Positions 1-5,520 of a stretch of 5,520 bases of DNA are shown here, piece by piece. Below the pieces are notes generated by a model that was not told the DNA's origin, searched no databases, and worked only from the letters and a program-made list of their open reading frames with translations. This stretch comes from Sphingomonas sp. (GTDB lineage Bacteria > Pseudomonadota > Alphaproteobacteria > Sphingomonadales > Sphingomonadaceae): NCBI GenBank assembly GCA_013822915.1, contig PNLG01000261.1, forward strand, positions 1 to 5,520. Reading direction: 5' to 3'. Positions within the stretch are counted from its first letter, which is position 1, and each line of letters begins with the position of its first letter. The translations under genes and the position numbers were made by a program.

Positions 1-279
1 GGATATTGGGGCACGCCCACCGCGCTTGCCCAGCACTATCGCGGCGGGGAACCATTGCCCGGTCCGCATGCGCGCATCGCCCCGCCTGCGCCGAGCTTTG
101 ACGCAGCGCCGCTGATCGCCGCCGCGCCCGCCCTGCCCCCACCGACGCCAGCCGCGGTGATTCAACCCGCCTATGCCACCGCCAGCATCGCACGCGCCGC
201 ACCGCCGCCGCGCACCGACAATCTGCCCGACAGCCCGGTGCTCGACAAATGGAAGGACAGCGGCAAAGCTTTGCGCTGA
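1..279 (+). CDS. C-terminal end of a probable SleB-type cell wall hydrolase (partial)
   Basis: This is the last 92 codons of a plus-strand gene that enters from the left edge in frame 1 and stops with TGA at 277-279. The fragment opens with GYWGTPTALAQHYRGGEP. From memory this resembles the end of the SleB/CwlJ-type hydrolase domain in sphingomonad proteins, where a 'WGTP...GGEP' stretch follows the last conserved block. Such enzymes cleave peptidoglycan in the envelope. The catalytic region lies outside the window, so activity cannot be judged. Residues about 19-75 form a low-complexity Ala/Pro-rich tail, probably disordered, and the protein ends with a charged segment (DKWKDSGKALR). The Ala/Pro tail and GC-rich third positions support real coding, and no stop interrupts the frame. 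It converges on the S9 peptidase gene with 12 bases between stops. The family call rests on one short motif; a different envelope protein with a Pro-rich tail is the alternative. Confidence 0.55.
   Translation, partial: GYWGTPTALAQHYRGGEPLPGPHARIAPPAPSFDAAPLIAAAPALPPPTPAAVIQPAYATASIARAAPPPRTDNLPDSPVLDKWKDSGKALR
259..277. terminator. Candidate bidirectional transcription terminator at convergent gene ends
   Basis: A perfect 12-base palindrome, GCAAAGCTTTGC (263-274), is flanked by AGC (259-261) and GCT (275-277) that also pair if G262 is bulged. This gives 9 complementary bases per arm; as RNA, allowing a 4-base AGCT loop, about 7 pairs remain. It overlaps the last codons of the hydrolase gene and lies just past the stop of the converging peptidase gene, where a shared terminator would be expected. 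There is no clear T-run directly after it on either strand, so a classical intrinsic terminator is not established. The palindrome could simply reflect codon choice. Confidence 0.3.
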
Positions 280-291
280 GCCCCTCGCCCC

Positions 292-2205
292 TTACTCCGC
301 CTTGCCCAGATATTTTTCGAACCAGCCAATGGTGCGCTTTTGAAGGTCGACCGCGTTGGCGGGGCTGCGAATGCCATGCCCTTCCTCGGCATAGATGACG
401 AGGCTGGTCGCCACGCCCTGATCCTTTAGCGCGTGCCAATATTCGACCGACTGGGTCGGCGGGACTTCGATGTCGCGTTCACCGACATAAATGAAGGTCG
501 GCGTTTTCGCGTTCTTCATATGATAAATCGCTGACGGCTTTTCATAAGCCTCATAATCTTCATACAAGGTCTTGCCGAAAAAGGGCAGCATCCATTGGTC
601 AATGCCGTTGGTGCCATAATAGCTGACCCAGTTTGAAAGGCCCGCGCCCGCGACAATCGCCTTGAACCGGTTGGTCTGGGTGTTTGCCCACATCGACATG
701 AAGCCGCCATAGCTGCCGCCCATCAGCCCGAGCCGCGCACCATCGACCGGCGCCACTTTTTCCACCGCGTCAATGCCGGTCAGGATATCGCGCAAATCGC
801 CGCCACCGAAATCGCGGCGATTGGCGGCGGTAAATGCCTGCCCCTGACCATAGCTGCCGCGCGGATTGGGGAGGAAGACGTAAAACCCTGCACGGATCAA
901 TTCCGCCGCGCCGCCGCGATCGATAAAGCCCGGCACGCTCGCGGACGCCGGGCCGCCATGCACGATCGTGATCATCGGCGCTTTCCTCGCCGGATCAGCC
1001 CCGATCGGCGCGAGCAGCCACCCCTGCGCAGTAAAGCCCTCATTGGTCCAGGTGATGCTGCGCGCGGTCACATTGGCGGCGATCGCGTCATTATCGTGCG
1101 TCAATTGCTTGGGCGCGGCGAGCGGCCCCGCATAGACGGCGGGGGCATGGGTATAATCCTGCACCACCATCGCCGCGGCCTTGCCATCGGCGCTGAACAC
1201 CGCACGCCCATCGCCCGCCGCAAAGGTCGCCGGGCGGCTGAACAGCGCCGGGCCATAGCCCTTGTCCGACACTGTCACAATCTCCGCGCTGTCGCTGCGC
1301 AGCAAAGTGGCGCGCAGGCCGCCTGTGGTCCAGTCGATCGAGGTAGCGGTGGCCTTTGCCCCCTGCGTAATGTTCTCCGGCGTGCCGCCCGCGATCGGCA
1401 CGGTCCACACATCGCCGCCGATCGCGCCGAAATCGCTCATCAGCCCGCCGATATAGGCAACCGATTTGCCATCGGGCGAAACGCGCGGGAAATTGAGCTG
1501 CGTTGTCGGCTTGGCAATCATCCGCACCGCGCCCGTCGCCGCATCGACATGGTCGAGCGTTGCCACCCACCAATTCGCATCGCCATTGCCCAGCGCCGAT
1601 GTGACGGCAAAGCCCGTGCCATCGGGCGTCCAATCATATTCGTAGATATAGCGCCCCGCTGGTGACAGCGGCACTACCGCATCGGCGGCAAGCGTTACCG
1701 CGCGGTCGAACACGGCAAGCCGCTGTTCGTCATTCTTCTCGCCAATTTCGCCGACCTGACGCACGCCCGCTTGTGCCGCACCGGCTTCCTTGGCGGCACC
1801 GATGGTGACGAGCAGCGCAATCCGCTTGCCATCGGGGGAGAAACGCGGCGTCTGGGCAATGCCCCGGATCGTCGCGATTGCGCGGACATTTCCGCCCCCA
1901 GCGCTGGCCTCAACAATGTCGAGCGTCACATCGCCCTTGGTCCGATCGCGCGCCAGAAAGGCGAGCGTGCCGTCCGCGGCAAAGGTCAGCCCCGAATAGC
2001 TGCACGTCGCACACGGATCATAGGTCGCGACCACCGCGCCGCTCTTTGCCGCGCGCACCACGATTTTGGGACGGCCTGTGCCGCTGTCGATGCTCGCAAT
2101 CCGGTCGCCTGCAGGGGAGAGCGCCAGCGCGCCATATTGCACCGGGGCGGCAAAGCCGGGGGTGGCGACCAAGGTTGCAACAGCAGCGGCGACCAATAAA
2201 CGCAT
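292..2205 (-). CDS. Exported S9-family (prolyl oligopeptidase-like) serine peptidase
   Basis: This 637-residue protein is a probable exported peptidase that trims peptides, of the acylaminoacyl-peptidase/dipeptidyl-peptidase-like S9 type. It starts with a short signal peptide (MRLLVAAAVATLVATPGFA, likely cut after residue 19). The N-terminal half carries beta-propeller (TolB/WD40-like) repeats marked by SPAGDRIA at 30, SPDGKRIA at 123, TPDG at 193, SPDGKSVA at 243 and SADGKAAA at 338. The C-terminal alpha/beta-hydrolase domain begins near residue 390. It has the HGGPA oxyanion-region motif (416-420), the GGSYGG nucleophile elbow with Ser498, Asp578 in GERD and His610 in EEGHG, so the triad is complete. 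The frame stays open upstream to 2394, but the ATG at 2205 was chosen because it opens a signal peptide and has a GGAGAG ribosome binding site 7 bases upstream. Stop is TAA at 292-294. Length fits the family. The precise substrate cannot be told. The only cysteines are Cys65 and Cys68, in a CxxC. Confidence 0.94.
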   Translation of the reverse strand: MRLLVAAAVATLVATPGFAAPVQYGALALSPAGDRIASIDSGTGRPKIVVRAAKSGAVVATYDPCATCSYSGLTFAADGTLAFLARDRTKGDVTLDIVEASAGGGNVRAIATIRGIAQTPRFSPDGKRIALLVTIGAAKEAGAAQAGVRQVGEIGEKNDEQRLAVFDRAVTLAADAVVPLSPAGRYIYEYDWTPDGTGFAVTSALGNGDANWWVATLDHVDAATGAVRMIAKPTTQLNFPRVSPDGKSVAYIGGLMSDFGAIGGDVWTVPIAGGTPENITQGAKATATSIDWTTGGLRATLLRSDSAEIVTVSDKGYGPALFSRPATFAAGDGRAVFSADGKAAAMVVQDYTHAPAVYAGPLAAPKQLTHDNDAIAANVTARSITWTNEGFTAQGWLLAPIGADPARKAPMITIVHGGPASASVPGFIDRGGAAELIRAGFYVFLPNPRGSYGQGQAFTAANRRDFGGGDLRDILTGIDAVEKVAPVDGARLGLMGGSYGGFMSMWANTQTNRFKAIVAGAGLSNWVSYYGTNGIDQWMLPFFGKTLYEDYEAYEKPSAIYHMKNAKTPTFIYVGERDIEVPPTQSVEYWHALKDQGVATSLVIYAEEGHGIRSPANAVDLQKRTIGWFEKYLGKAE

Positions 2206-2212
2206 CAGACAA

Positions 2213-2218
2213 CTCTCC
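2213..2218 (-). promoter_or_regulatory. Ribosome binding site of the S9 peptidase gene
   Basis: On the minus strand GGAGAG lies 7 bases before the ATG at 2205. It decides the start codon: the frame remains open for a further 63 codons, but that stretch reads like translated intergenic DNA and would put the signal peptide inside the protein. Confidence 0.8.
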
Positions 2219-2223
2219 GTGAT

Positions 2224-2263
2224 AATATATCCTCGGAGATAGCAGAGTGGCGCGACGCCGCAA
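2224..2263 (-). promoter_or_regulatory. Weak candidate promoter of the S9 peptidase gene
   Basis: Two possible -10 elements sit just upstream of the ribosome binding site, read on the minus strand: TATATT at 2229-2224 (5 of 6 to consensus, no good -35) and TATCTC at 2241-2236. The second is preceded after 16 bases by TTGCGG at 2263-2258. The region is AT-rich against a very GC-rich background. A dyad, GCCGC-AA-GCGGC (2257-2268), overlaps the -35 candidate and could be an operator or chance. Matches are poor, as is common in alphaproteobacteria, so this is only a pointer. Confidence 0.25.
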
Positions 2264-2352
2264 GCGGCACCGTCAATCGACGGCGTGGAGCCTGACGGCG
2301 GCGGCCGCTGCCTCGCGCAGGTCGCGCTGTGTCCGCACGGCCTCGGCGTGGC

Positions 2353-2388
2353 GTGCCCGCCACAAACCATCGCGGTTCGGGCGGGCAC
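2353..2388 (-). terminator. Strong imperfect hairpin downstream of csp, candidate terminator
   Basis: GTGCCCGCC (2353-2361) and GGCGGGCAC (2380-2388) are perfectly complementary 9-base arms. Within the 18-base loop a further C-G pair (2363/2379) and AACC/GGTT (2365-2368/2374-2377) extend the stem around an ATCGC loop, giving about 14 pairs in 36 bases with one bulge and one mismatch. It lies 30 bases past the csp stop codon in the direction of csp transcription. No T-run follows on either strand, so if it ends transcription it is not a textbook intrinsic terminator. An mRNA-stabilising 3' stem-loop or a leader element of the downstream peptidase gene are alternatives. Confidence 0.4.
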
Positions 2389-2393
2389 CGCCA

Positions 2394-2420
2394 ATTGTCA
2401 GTTAAGCCGATTGTCGGTTA
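2394..2420. repeat. Short direct repeat overlapping the csp stop codon
   Basis: ATTGTCAGTTA (2394-2404) recurs as ATTGTCGGTTA (2410-2420), 10 of 11 identical, with a 16-base offset. The second copy contains the csp stop codon (TAA read as tta at 2418-2420). It may be a small duplication; a functional role is not evident. Confidence 0.5.
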
Positions 2421-2627
2421 TTCAGCCGCCTGAATATTCACTGCGGCCATTTTGCCCCGGCGATCTTCTTCCAGCTCATAGCTCACGCGCTGATTCTGGT
2501 TGAGCGTCGCGAGCCCGGCGCGTTCGACGGCGGTGATGTGGACAAAGGCGTCATTGCCGCCGCCATCGGGCGCGATAAAGCCATAACCCTTGTCTGCATT
2601 GAAAAATTTGACGGTGCCGGTAACCAT
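2418..2627 (-). CDS. CspA-family cold shock protein
   Basis: This 69-residue, single cold-shock-domain protein binds single-stranded RNA and DNA and is known in its family to act as an RNA chaperone, melting mRNA structure at low temperature or in stationary phase. It starts MVTGTVKFFNADKGYGFI, containing the RNP1-type motif KGYGFI (residues 13-18). The RNP2-type motif is DAFVHI (26-31), followed by the usual ITAVERAGL segment and a C-terminal strand ending VNIQAAE. The conserved aromatics Phe8, Phe9, Tyr15, Phe17 and Phe28 are present. The length is normal for the family and nothing is missing. The ATG at 2625-2627 has an AGAAGGAA ribosome binding site. It lies between uvrA and the S9 peptidase gene, on the same strand, with long non-coding gaps either side, so it is probably transcribed alone. 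I give no symbol because sphingomonads carry several csp paralogues and the sequence does not say which this is. Confidence 0.97.
   Translation of the reverse strand: MVTGTVKFFNADKGYGFIAPDGGGNDAFVHITAVERAGLATLNQNQRVSYELEEDRRGKMAAVNIQAAE
2419..2436 (-). other. Stem-loop spanning the csp stop codon
   Basis: TATTCAG (2419-2425) pairs perfectly with CTGAATA (2430-2436) around a CCGC loop, a 7-base stem covering the last csp codons and most of the stop codon. It may contribute to the 3' structure of the csp mRNA together with the larger hairpin at 2353-2388. A small dyad, CCGA-TTG-TCGG (2407-2417), adjoins it. No T-run follows. Confidence 0.35.
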
Positions 2628-2747
2628 TTCGATATTCCTTCTGTTCGCAGGGGACGCCGGAAGATCGGCGCACCCGGTGCCTTAGGCAGCAGGGAAAGAA
2701 GGAAGGAGGAGCCGCAAAGCGCCAGAAACCGTCGATTTGCGACTTTA
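2628..2747 (-). promoter_or_regulatory. Structured 5' leader of csp with a self-complementary ribosome binding site
   Basis: Read as mRNA, the ribosome binding site AGAAGGAA (2642-2635) is perfectly complementary over 8 bases to UUCCUUCU at 2704-2697. The latter is part of an uninterrupted 21-base pyrimidine tract (2711-2691). The 54 bases between them contain CGCCG/CGGCG (2655-2659/2666-2670, 6-base loop). They also contain two overlapping small dyads, GCACCCGGTGC (2670-2680) and TGCCTTAGGCA (2678-2688), which cannot both form. Cold shock genes in E. coli have long structured leaders that control translation by temperature, so a comparable role is a reasonable inference here. The 5' end is not known; the value given follows the weak promoter candidate. 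Confidence 0.45.
2635..2642 (-). promoter_or_regulatory. Ribosome binding site of csp
   Basis: AGAAGGAA on the minus strand lies 7 bases before the ATG at 2627. It is unusual in having a perfect 8-base complement upstream in the same leader (2697-2704), which could hide it from ribosomes. Confidence 0.75.
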
Positions 2748-2753
2748 GCTTGT

Positions 2754-2783
2754 CAGATATGGGGACGCGCAGCCCAATTACAA
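2754..2783 (-). promoter_or_regulatory. Weak candidate promoter for csp
   Basis: On the minus strand TTGTAA (2783-2778) and TATCTG (2759-2754) are separated by 18 bases and would start transcription near 2747, giving a leader of about 120 bases. CTGACA (2756-2751) is a competing -35-like hexamer, but it has no convincing -10 after it. The stretch is AT-rich relative to its surroundings. The matches are weak. Confidence 0.2.
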
Positions 2784-2794
2784 GGGCTTCGCCC
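2784..2794 (-). terminator. Possible weak terminator after uvrA
   Basis: Read on the minus strand, GGGC-GAA-GCCC (2794-2784) is followed at once by TTGTAATT (2783-2776), 21 bases past the uvrA stop codon. A short hairpin and then a T-rich stretch is terminator-like, but the stem has only four pairs. AGCCC (2771-2775) offers an alternative partner for GGGCT (2784-2788), so the two folds exclude each other. Confidence 0.3.
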
Positions 2795-2815
2795 GATCCG
2801 ACGCCTCGCCGCGCG

Positions 2816-5520
2816 TTATTGGCCCCGCTTTGGCGCTGCCCCCAGCATCGGCGCGAGATACCGCCCGGTGAAGCTGCGCGGTGCGCGCGCGACTGCTTCC
2901 GGCGTCCCCTCGGCCACGACTTCGCCGCCCTTCACGCCGCCCTCCGGCCCCAGATCGAGCACCCAGTCGGCGGTTTTGATGACGTCGAGATTATGCTCGA
3001 TCACCACCACGCTATTGCCCTGTTCGACAAGCGCGTGGAGCACCTCCAAAAGCTTGCGCACATCCTCGAAATGCAGGCCCGTGGTCGGCTCATCGAGGAT
3101 GTAGAGCGTTTGCCCGGTCGATCGCCGCGCCAGCTCCTTGGCGAGCTTCACCCGCTGCGCCTCGCCGCCCGACAGCGTGGTCGCCTGCTGCCCGACCTTG
3201 ACATAGCCCAGCCCAACCTCGGCCAGCATTGCCATCTTGTCGCGGATCGGCGGCACCGCCTTGAAAAACGACACCGCATCCTCAACCGTCATGTCGAGCA
3301 CATCGGCGATGCTCATCCCCTTGAACTTCACCTCCAGCGTTTCGCGGTTATAGCGCCGCCCCGCGCACACATCGCACGTCACATAAACATCGGGCAGGAA
3401 GTGCATTTCGATCTTGATCAGCCCATCGCCGCTGCACGCCTCGCACCGGCCGCCCTTCACGTTAAAGCTGAACCGGCCGGGCTTATACCCGCGCGCCTGC
3501 GCCTCGGGCAGTCCCGCAAACCAATCACGTATCGCGGTGAACGCGCCGGTATAGGTCGCCGGGTTCGACCGCGGGGTGCGGCCGATCGGCGATTGATCGA
3601 TGTCGATCACCTTGTCGAGGTGCTGCAAGCCGGCAATCTTGTCATGCTTGCCCGCGATGATCCGCGCCCCGTTCAGCGCGCGCGCGGCGGCGGCATAGAG
3701 CGTGTCGATGGTGAAGCTCGACTTGCCCGATCCTGACACGCCCGTCACGCAGGTGAACGTGCCGAGCGGGATGCTCGCGGTCACGTTTTTGAGGTTATTG
3801 GCGGTGGCACCGCTCAGCGTCAGCTTCTTGCCATTGCCCTTGCGCCGCTTGGCGGGCACGTCGATGCGGCGGGTGCCGTTCAGGTAATCGGCGGTGACGC
3901 TGCCACTGGTCGCCAGGATTTCGGGCAAAGTCCCCCGCGCGACAACTTCGCCGCCATGCACGCCCGCGCCCGGCCCCATGTCGAGGATATAGTCGGCGCT
4001 GCGGATCGCATCCTCGTCATGCTCGACCACCAGCACCGTATTGCCCAGGTCACGCAACCGCCGCAGCGTTGCGAGCAGCATGTCATTGTCGCGCTGGTGC
4101 AGCCCGATTGACGGTTCATCAAGCACATAGAGCACGCCCGACAGCCCGCTGCCGATTTGCGAAGCGAGGCGGATCCGCTGGCTCTCCCCGCCCGACAAAG
4201 TGCCGCTGGTGCGGTCGAGATTGAGATAATCAAGCCCGACATTGTTGAGAAAGCCCAGCCGCTCGTCAATTTCCTTCAGGATGGCGCGGGCGATTTCGCG
4301 CTGCTGCGCGGTCAGCATCTCGGGCACGCCCGCAAACCAGGTGAGCGCATCGACCACTGACAAATGCGTGATGCTCGAAATGTCGCGCATGCCGATCTTG
4401 ACCGCCAGCGCCTCGGGCTTCAACCGCGCGCCGTGGCACGTCTCGCACGGCGCGCTCGATTGATATTTCGACAGCTCCTCGCGCATCCACGCGCTTTCGG
4501 TGGACAGCATGCGGCGGTTGAGATTGCCGATAACACCCTCAAACGGCTTTTTCACGTCATAGCTTTTGCGGCCATCGACGAACGTCAGCGTCACCGGCTT
4601 GCCGCCCGTGCCGTGCAGGATGATGAGCCGCACTTCGCCCGGTAAATCGCCCCAGGGCGTGTCGAGCGAAAAGCCGAATTCGCGCGCGAGGCTGCCCAGC
4701 ACCTGCATGTAATAGGGCGAGGGCGGCTGTGATTTCGCCCAGGGGACCACCGCCCCTTTCTTTAGCGATAGCGCGTGGTTAGGCACCACCAGATCTTCAT
4801 CGAACAACAGCTTTTCGCCCAAACCATCACAGGCCGGGCAGGCGCCCTGCGGCGCGTTGAAGCTGAACAGCCGAGGTTCGATTTCGGCAATGGTGAAGCC
4901 GCTGACCGGACACGCGAATTTCTCGCTGAACACGATGCGGTTGGGCGGTATGCCTGCGCCTTTCATCGCGCCCGCGCCCTCTGCGTCATCCTCGCGACCG
5001 GGCGCCACGCCATCGACCAGATCGACATAAGCGAGCCCGTCGGCCAGTTTCAGCGCGGTCTCAAAACTGTCGGCCAGCCGCGTTGCGACATCGGGGCCGA
5101 CCACGATCCGGTCGACCACCACTTCGACATCATGCTTATATTTCTTGTCGAGCGCGGGCGCCTCGTCGATTTCATAAATCTCGCCGTCGATCCGCACCCG
5201 GGTGAAGCCCGCACGCTGCCATTCGGCCATGTCCTTCTTGAACTCGCCCTTGCGCCCGCGCACGACCGGCGCGAGCAACAGCGCGCGCGTGCCCGCGGGC
5301 AGCGCCATCACCCGGTCGACCATCTGGCTCACCGTCTGCGCCGCAATCGGCAAGCCGGTGGCGGGAGAATAAGGGGTGCCGACCCGCGCCCAGAGCAGGC
5401 GCATATAGTCATAGATTTCGGTAACAGTCGCCACGGTCGATCGCGGATTGCGGCTGGTGGTTTTCTGCTCGATGCTGATGGCCGGCGACAGCCCCTCGAT
5501 ATGATCGACATCGGGCTTTT
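2816..5520 (-). CDS. uvrA: UvrABC system protein A, excision-repair ATPase (N-terminus outside window)
   Basis: UvrA dimerises, scans DNA for bulky lesions and hands them to UvrB in nucleotide excision repair in the cytoplasm. In the window 900 residues are visible, from KPDVDHIEGLSPAISIEQ at the right edge to a TAA at 2816-2818. Comparison with E. coli UvrA suggests about 70 residues, including the first Walker A, lie beyond the edge. A GTG at 5434 is internal, since coding homology continues upstream through TSRNPRSTV. In window numbering there is a first zinc module (Cys203, Cys227, Cys230), CETC at 358-361, a first signature LSGGESQR (441-448) and Walker B VLDEP (465-469). The second ABC domain has Walker A GVSGSGKSS (593-601), the zinc module CEAC/CDVC (692/695 and 715/718), signature LSGGEAQR (782-789) and Walker B ILDEP (807-811). 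Both ATPase halves look intact. In the first zinc module the second Cys of the usual CxxC is Ser206 (CPVS). Confidence 0.98.
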   Translation of the reverse strand, partial: KPDVDHIEGLSPAISIEQKTTSRNPRSTVATVTEIYDYMRLLWARVGTPYSPATGLPIAAQTVSQMVDRVMALPAGTRALLLAPVVRGRKGEFKKDMAEWQRAGFTRVRIDGEIYEIDEAPALDKKYKHDVEVVVDRIVVGPDVATRLADSFETALKLADGLAYVDLVDGVAPGREDDAEGAGAMKGAGIPPNRIVFSEKFACPVSGFTIAEIEPRLFSFNAPQGACPACDGLGEKLLFDEDLVVPNHALSLKKGAVVPWAKSQPPSPYYMQVLGSLAREFGFSLDTPWGDLPGEVRLIILHGTGGKPVTLTFVDGRKSYDVKKPFEGVIGNLNRRMLSTESAWMREELSKYQSSAPCETCHGARLKPEALAVKIGMRDISSITHLSVVDALTWFAGVPEMLTAQQREIARAILKEIDERLGFLNNVGLDYLNLDRTSGTLSGGESQRIRLASQIGSGLSGVLYVLDEPSIGLHQRDNDMLLATLRRLRDLGNTVLVVEHDEDAIRSADYILDMGPGAGVHGGEVVARGTLPEILATSGSVTADYLNGTRRIDVPAKRRKGNGKKLTLSGATANNLKNVTASIPLGTFTCVTGVSGSGKSSFTIDTLYAAAARALNGARIIAGKHDKIAGLQHLDKVIDIDQSPIGRTPRSNPATYTGAFTAIRDWFAGLPEAQARGYKPGRFSFNVKGGRCEACSGDGLIKIEMHFLPDVYVTCDVCAGRRYNRETLEVKFKGMSIADVLDMTVEDAVSFFKAVPPIRDKMAMLAEVGLGYVKVGQQATTLSGGEAQRVKLAKELARRSTGQTLYILDEPTTGLHFEDVRKLLEVLHALVEQGNSVVVIEHNLDVIKTADWVLDLGPEGGVKGGEVVAEGTPEAVARAPRSFTGRYLAPMLGAAPKRGQ

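Noticed and set aside
958..1665. 235-codon open frame on the plus strand opposite the peptidase gene
   Set aside because: It is a reverse-strand shadow of the propeller and hydrolase coding sequence, with Arg-rich low-information composition and no recognisable domain.
2301..2308. GCGGCCGC palindrome and nearby GC dyads such as CCGTC-AATC-GACGG (2270-2283)
   Set aside because: Short GC-rich palindromes are expected at this base composition; there is no paired element or positional logic strong enough to call an operator.
2206..2394. A 63-codon N-terminal extension of the S9 peptidase frame upstream of 2205
   Set aside because: It would bury a clear signal peptide, has no ribosome binding site of note, overlaps the hairpin at 2353-2388, and its residues look like translated non-coding DNA; the ATG at 2205 has GGAGAG at ideal spacing.
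2285..2503. 72-codon plus-strand frame across the csp/peptidase gap
   Set aside because: It overlaps the csp coding end and the strong hairpin, has no ribosome binding site or family resemblance, and is best explained by chance.
2750..3736. 328-codon open frame on the plus strand opposite uvrA
   Set aside because: It is antisense to conserved UvrA sequence including Walker A, zinc module and signature; its Arg/His/Leu-rich composition is typical of reverse-strand frames in GC-rich coding DNA.
2816..5434. GTG at 5434 as the uvrA start
   Set aside because: Recognisable UvrA sequence (SIEQKTTSRNPRSTV) continues upstream in frame to the window edge, so the gene is simply cut by the window.
1..5520. 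Search for CRISPR arrays, insertion sequences, attachment sites, tRNA, rRNA, toxin-antitoxin or defence genes
   Set aside because: No regularly spaced repeats, terminal inverted repeats, tRNA-like folds or relevant protein motifs were seen; nearly all DNA is accounted for by four housekeeping-type genes.

Overview
The window looks like ordinary chromosomal DNA of a GC-rich alphaproteobacterium, most likely a sphingomonad (Sphingomonadales). The evidence is strong GC bias at third codon positions, the style of the UvrA, CspA and S9 peptidase proteins, and a C-terminal protein tail resembling the SleB-type cell wall hydrolases I recall from sphingomonads. The order-level call is inference; no rRNA or other strict marker is present.

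Layout, left to right. Positions 1-279 (+) hold the last 92 codons of a probable cell wall hydrolase that begins outside the window. It converges, with 12 bases between stop codons, on a minus-strand gene at 292-2205. That gene encodes an exported S9-family (prolyl oligopeptidase-like) serine peptidase with signal peptide, beta-propeller and complete catalytic triad. Positions 2206-2417 are non-coding and contain a strong imperfect hairpin, several smaller dyads, a good ribosome binding site and a weak candidate promoter. Positions 2418-2627 (-) encode a 69-residue CspA-type cold shock protein. Positions 2628-2815 are its leader and probable promoter region, which contains a pyrimidine tract (mRNA sense) complementary to the gene's own ribosome binding site. 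From 2816 to the right edge (-) runs uvrA, the excision-repair damage-recognition ATPase, lacking only about 70 N-terminal residues that lie beyond the window.

uvrA, csp and the peptidase gene all point left but are separated by about 190-210 bases, so they are probably separate transcription units rather than one operon. No functional link between them is evident beyond broad stress and housekeeping roles. I see no mobile element, CRISPR array, tRNA, rRNA, phage gene or defence system, and nothing that supports an undescribed multi-gene system. The most interesting signal is in the csp leader: an 8-base perfect complement to the ribosome binding site lies about 55 bases upstream of it, with compact GC hairpins between, which suggests structure-controlled translation. 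Secondary points are a Cys-to-Ser change in the first zinc module of UvrA and a CxxC pair that supplies the only cysteines of the exported peptidase.
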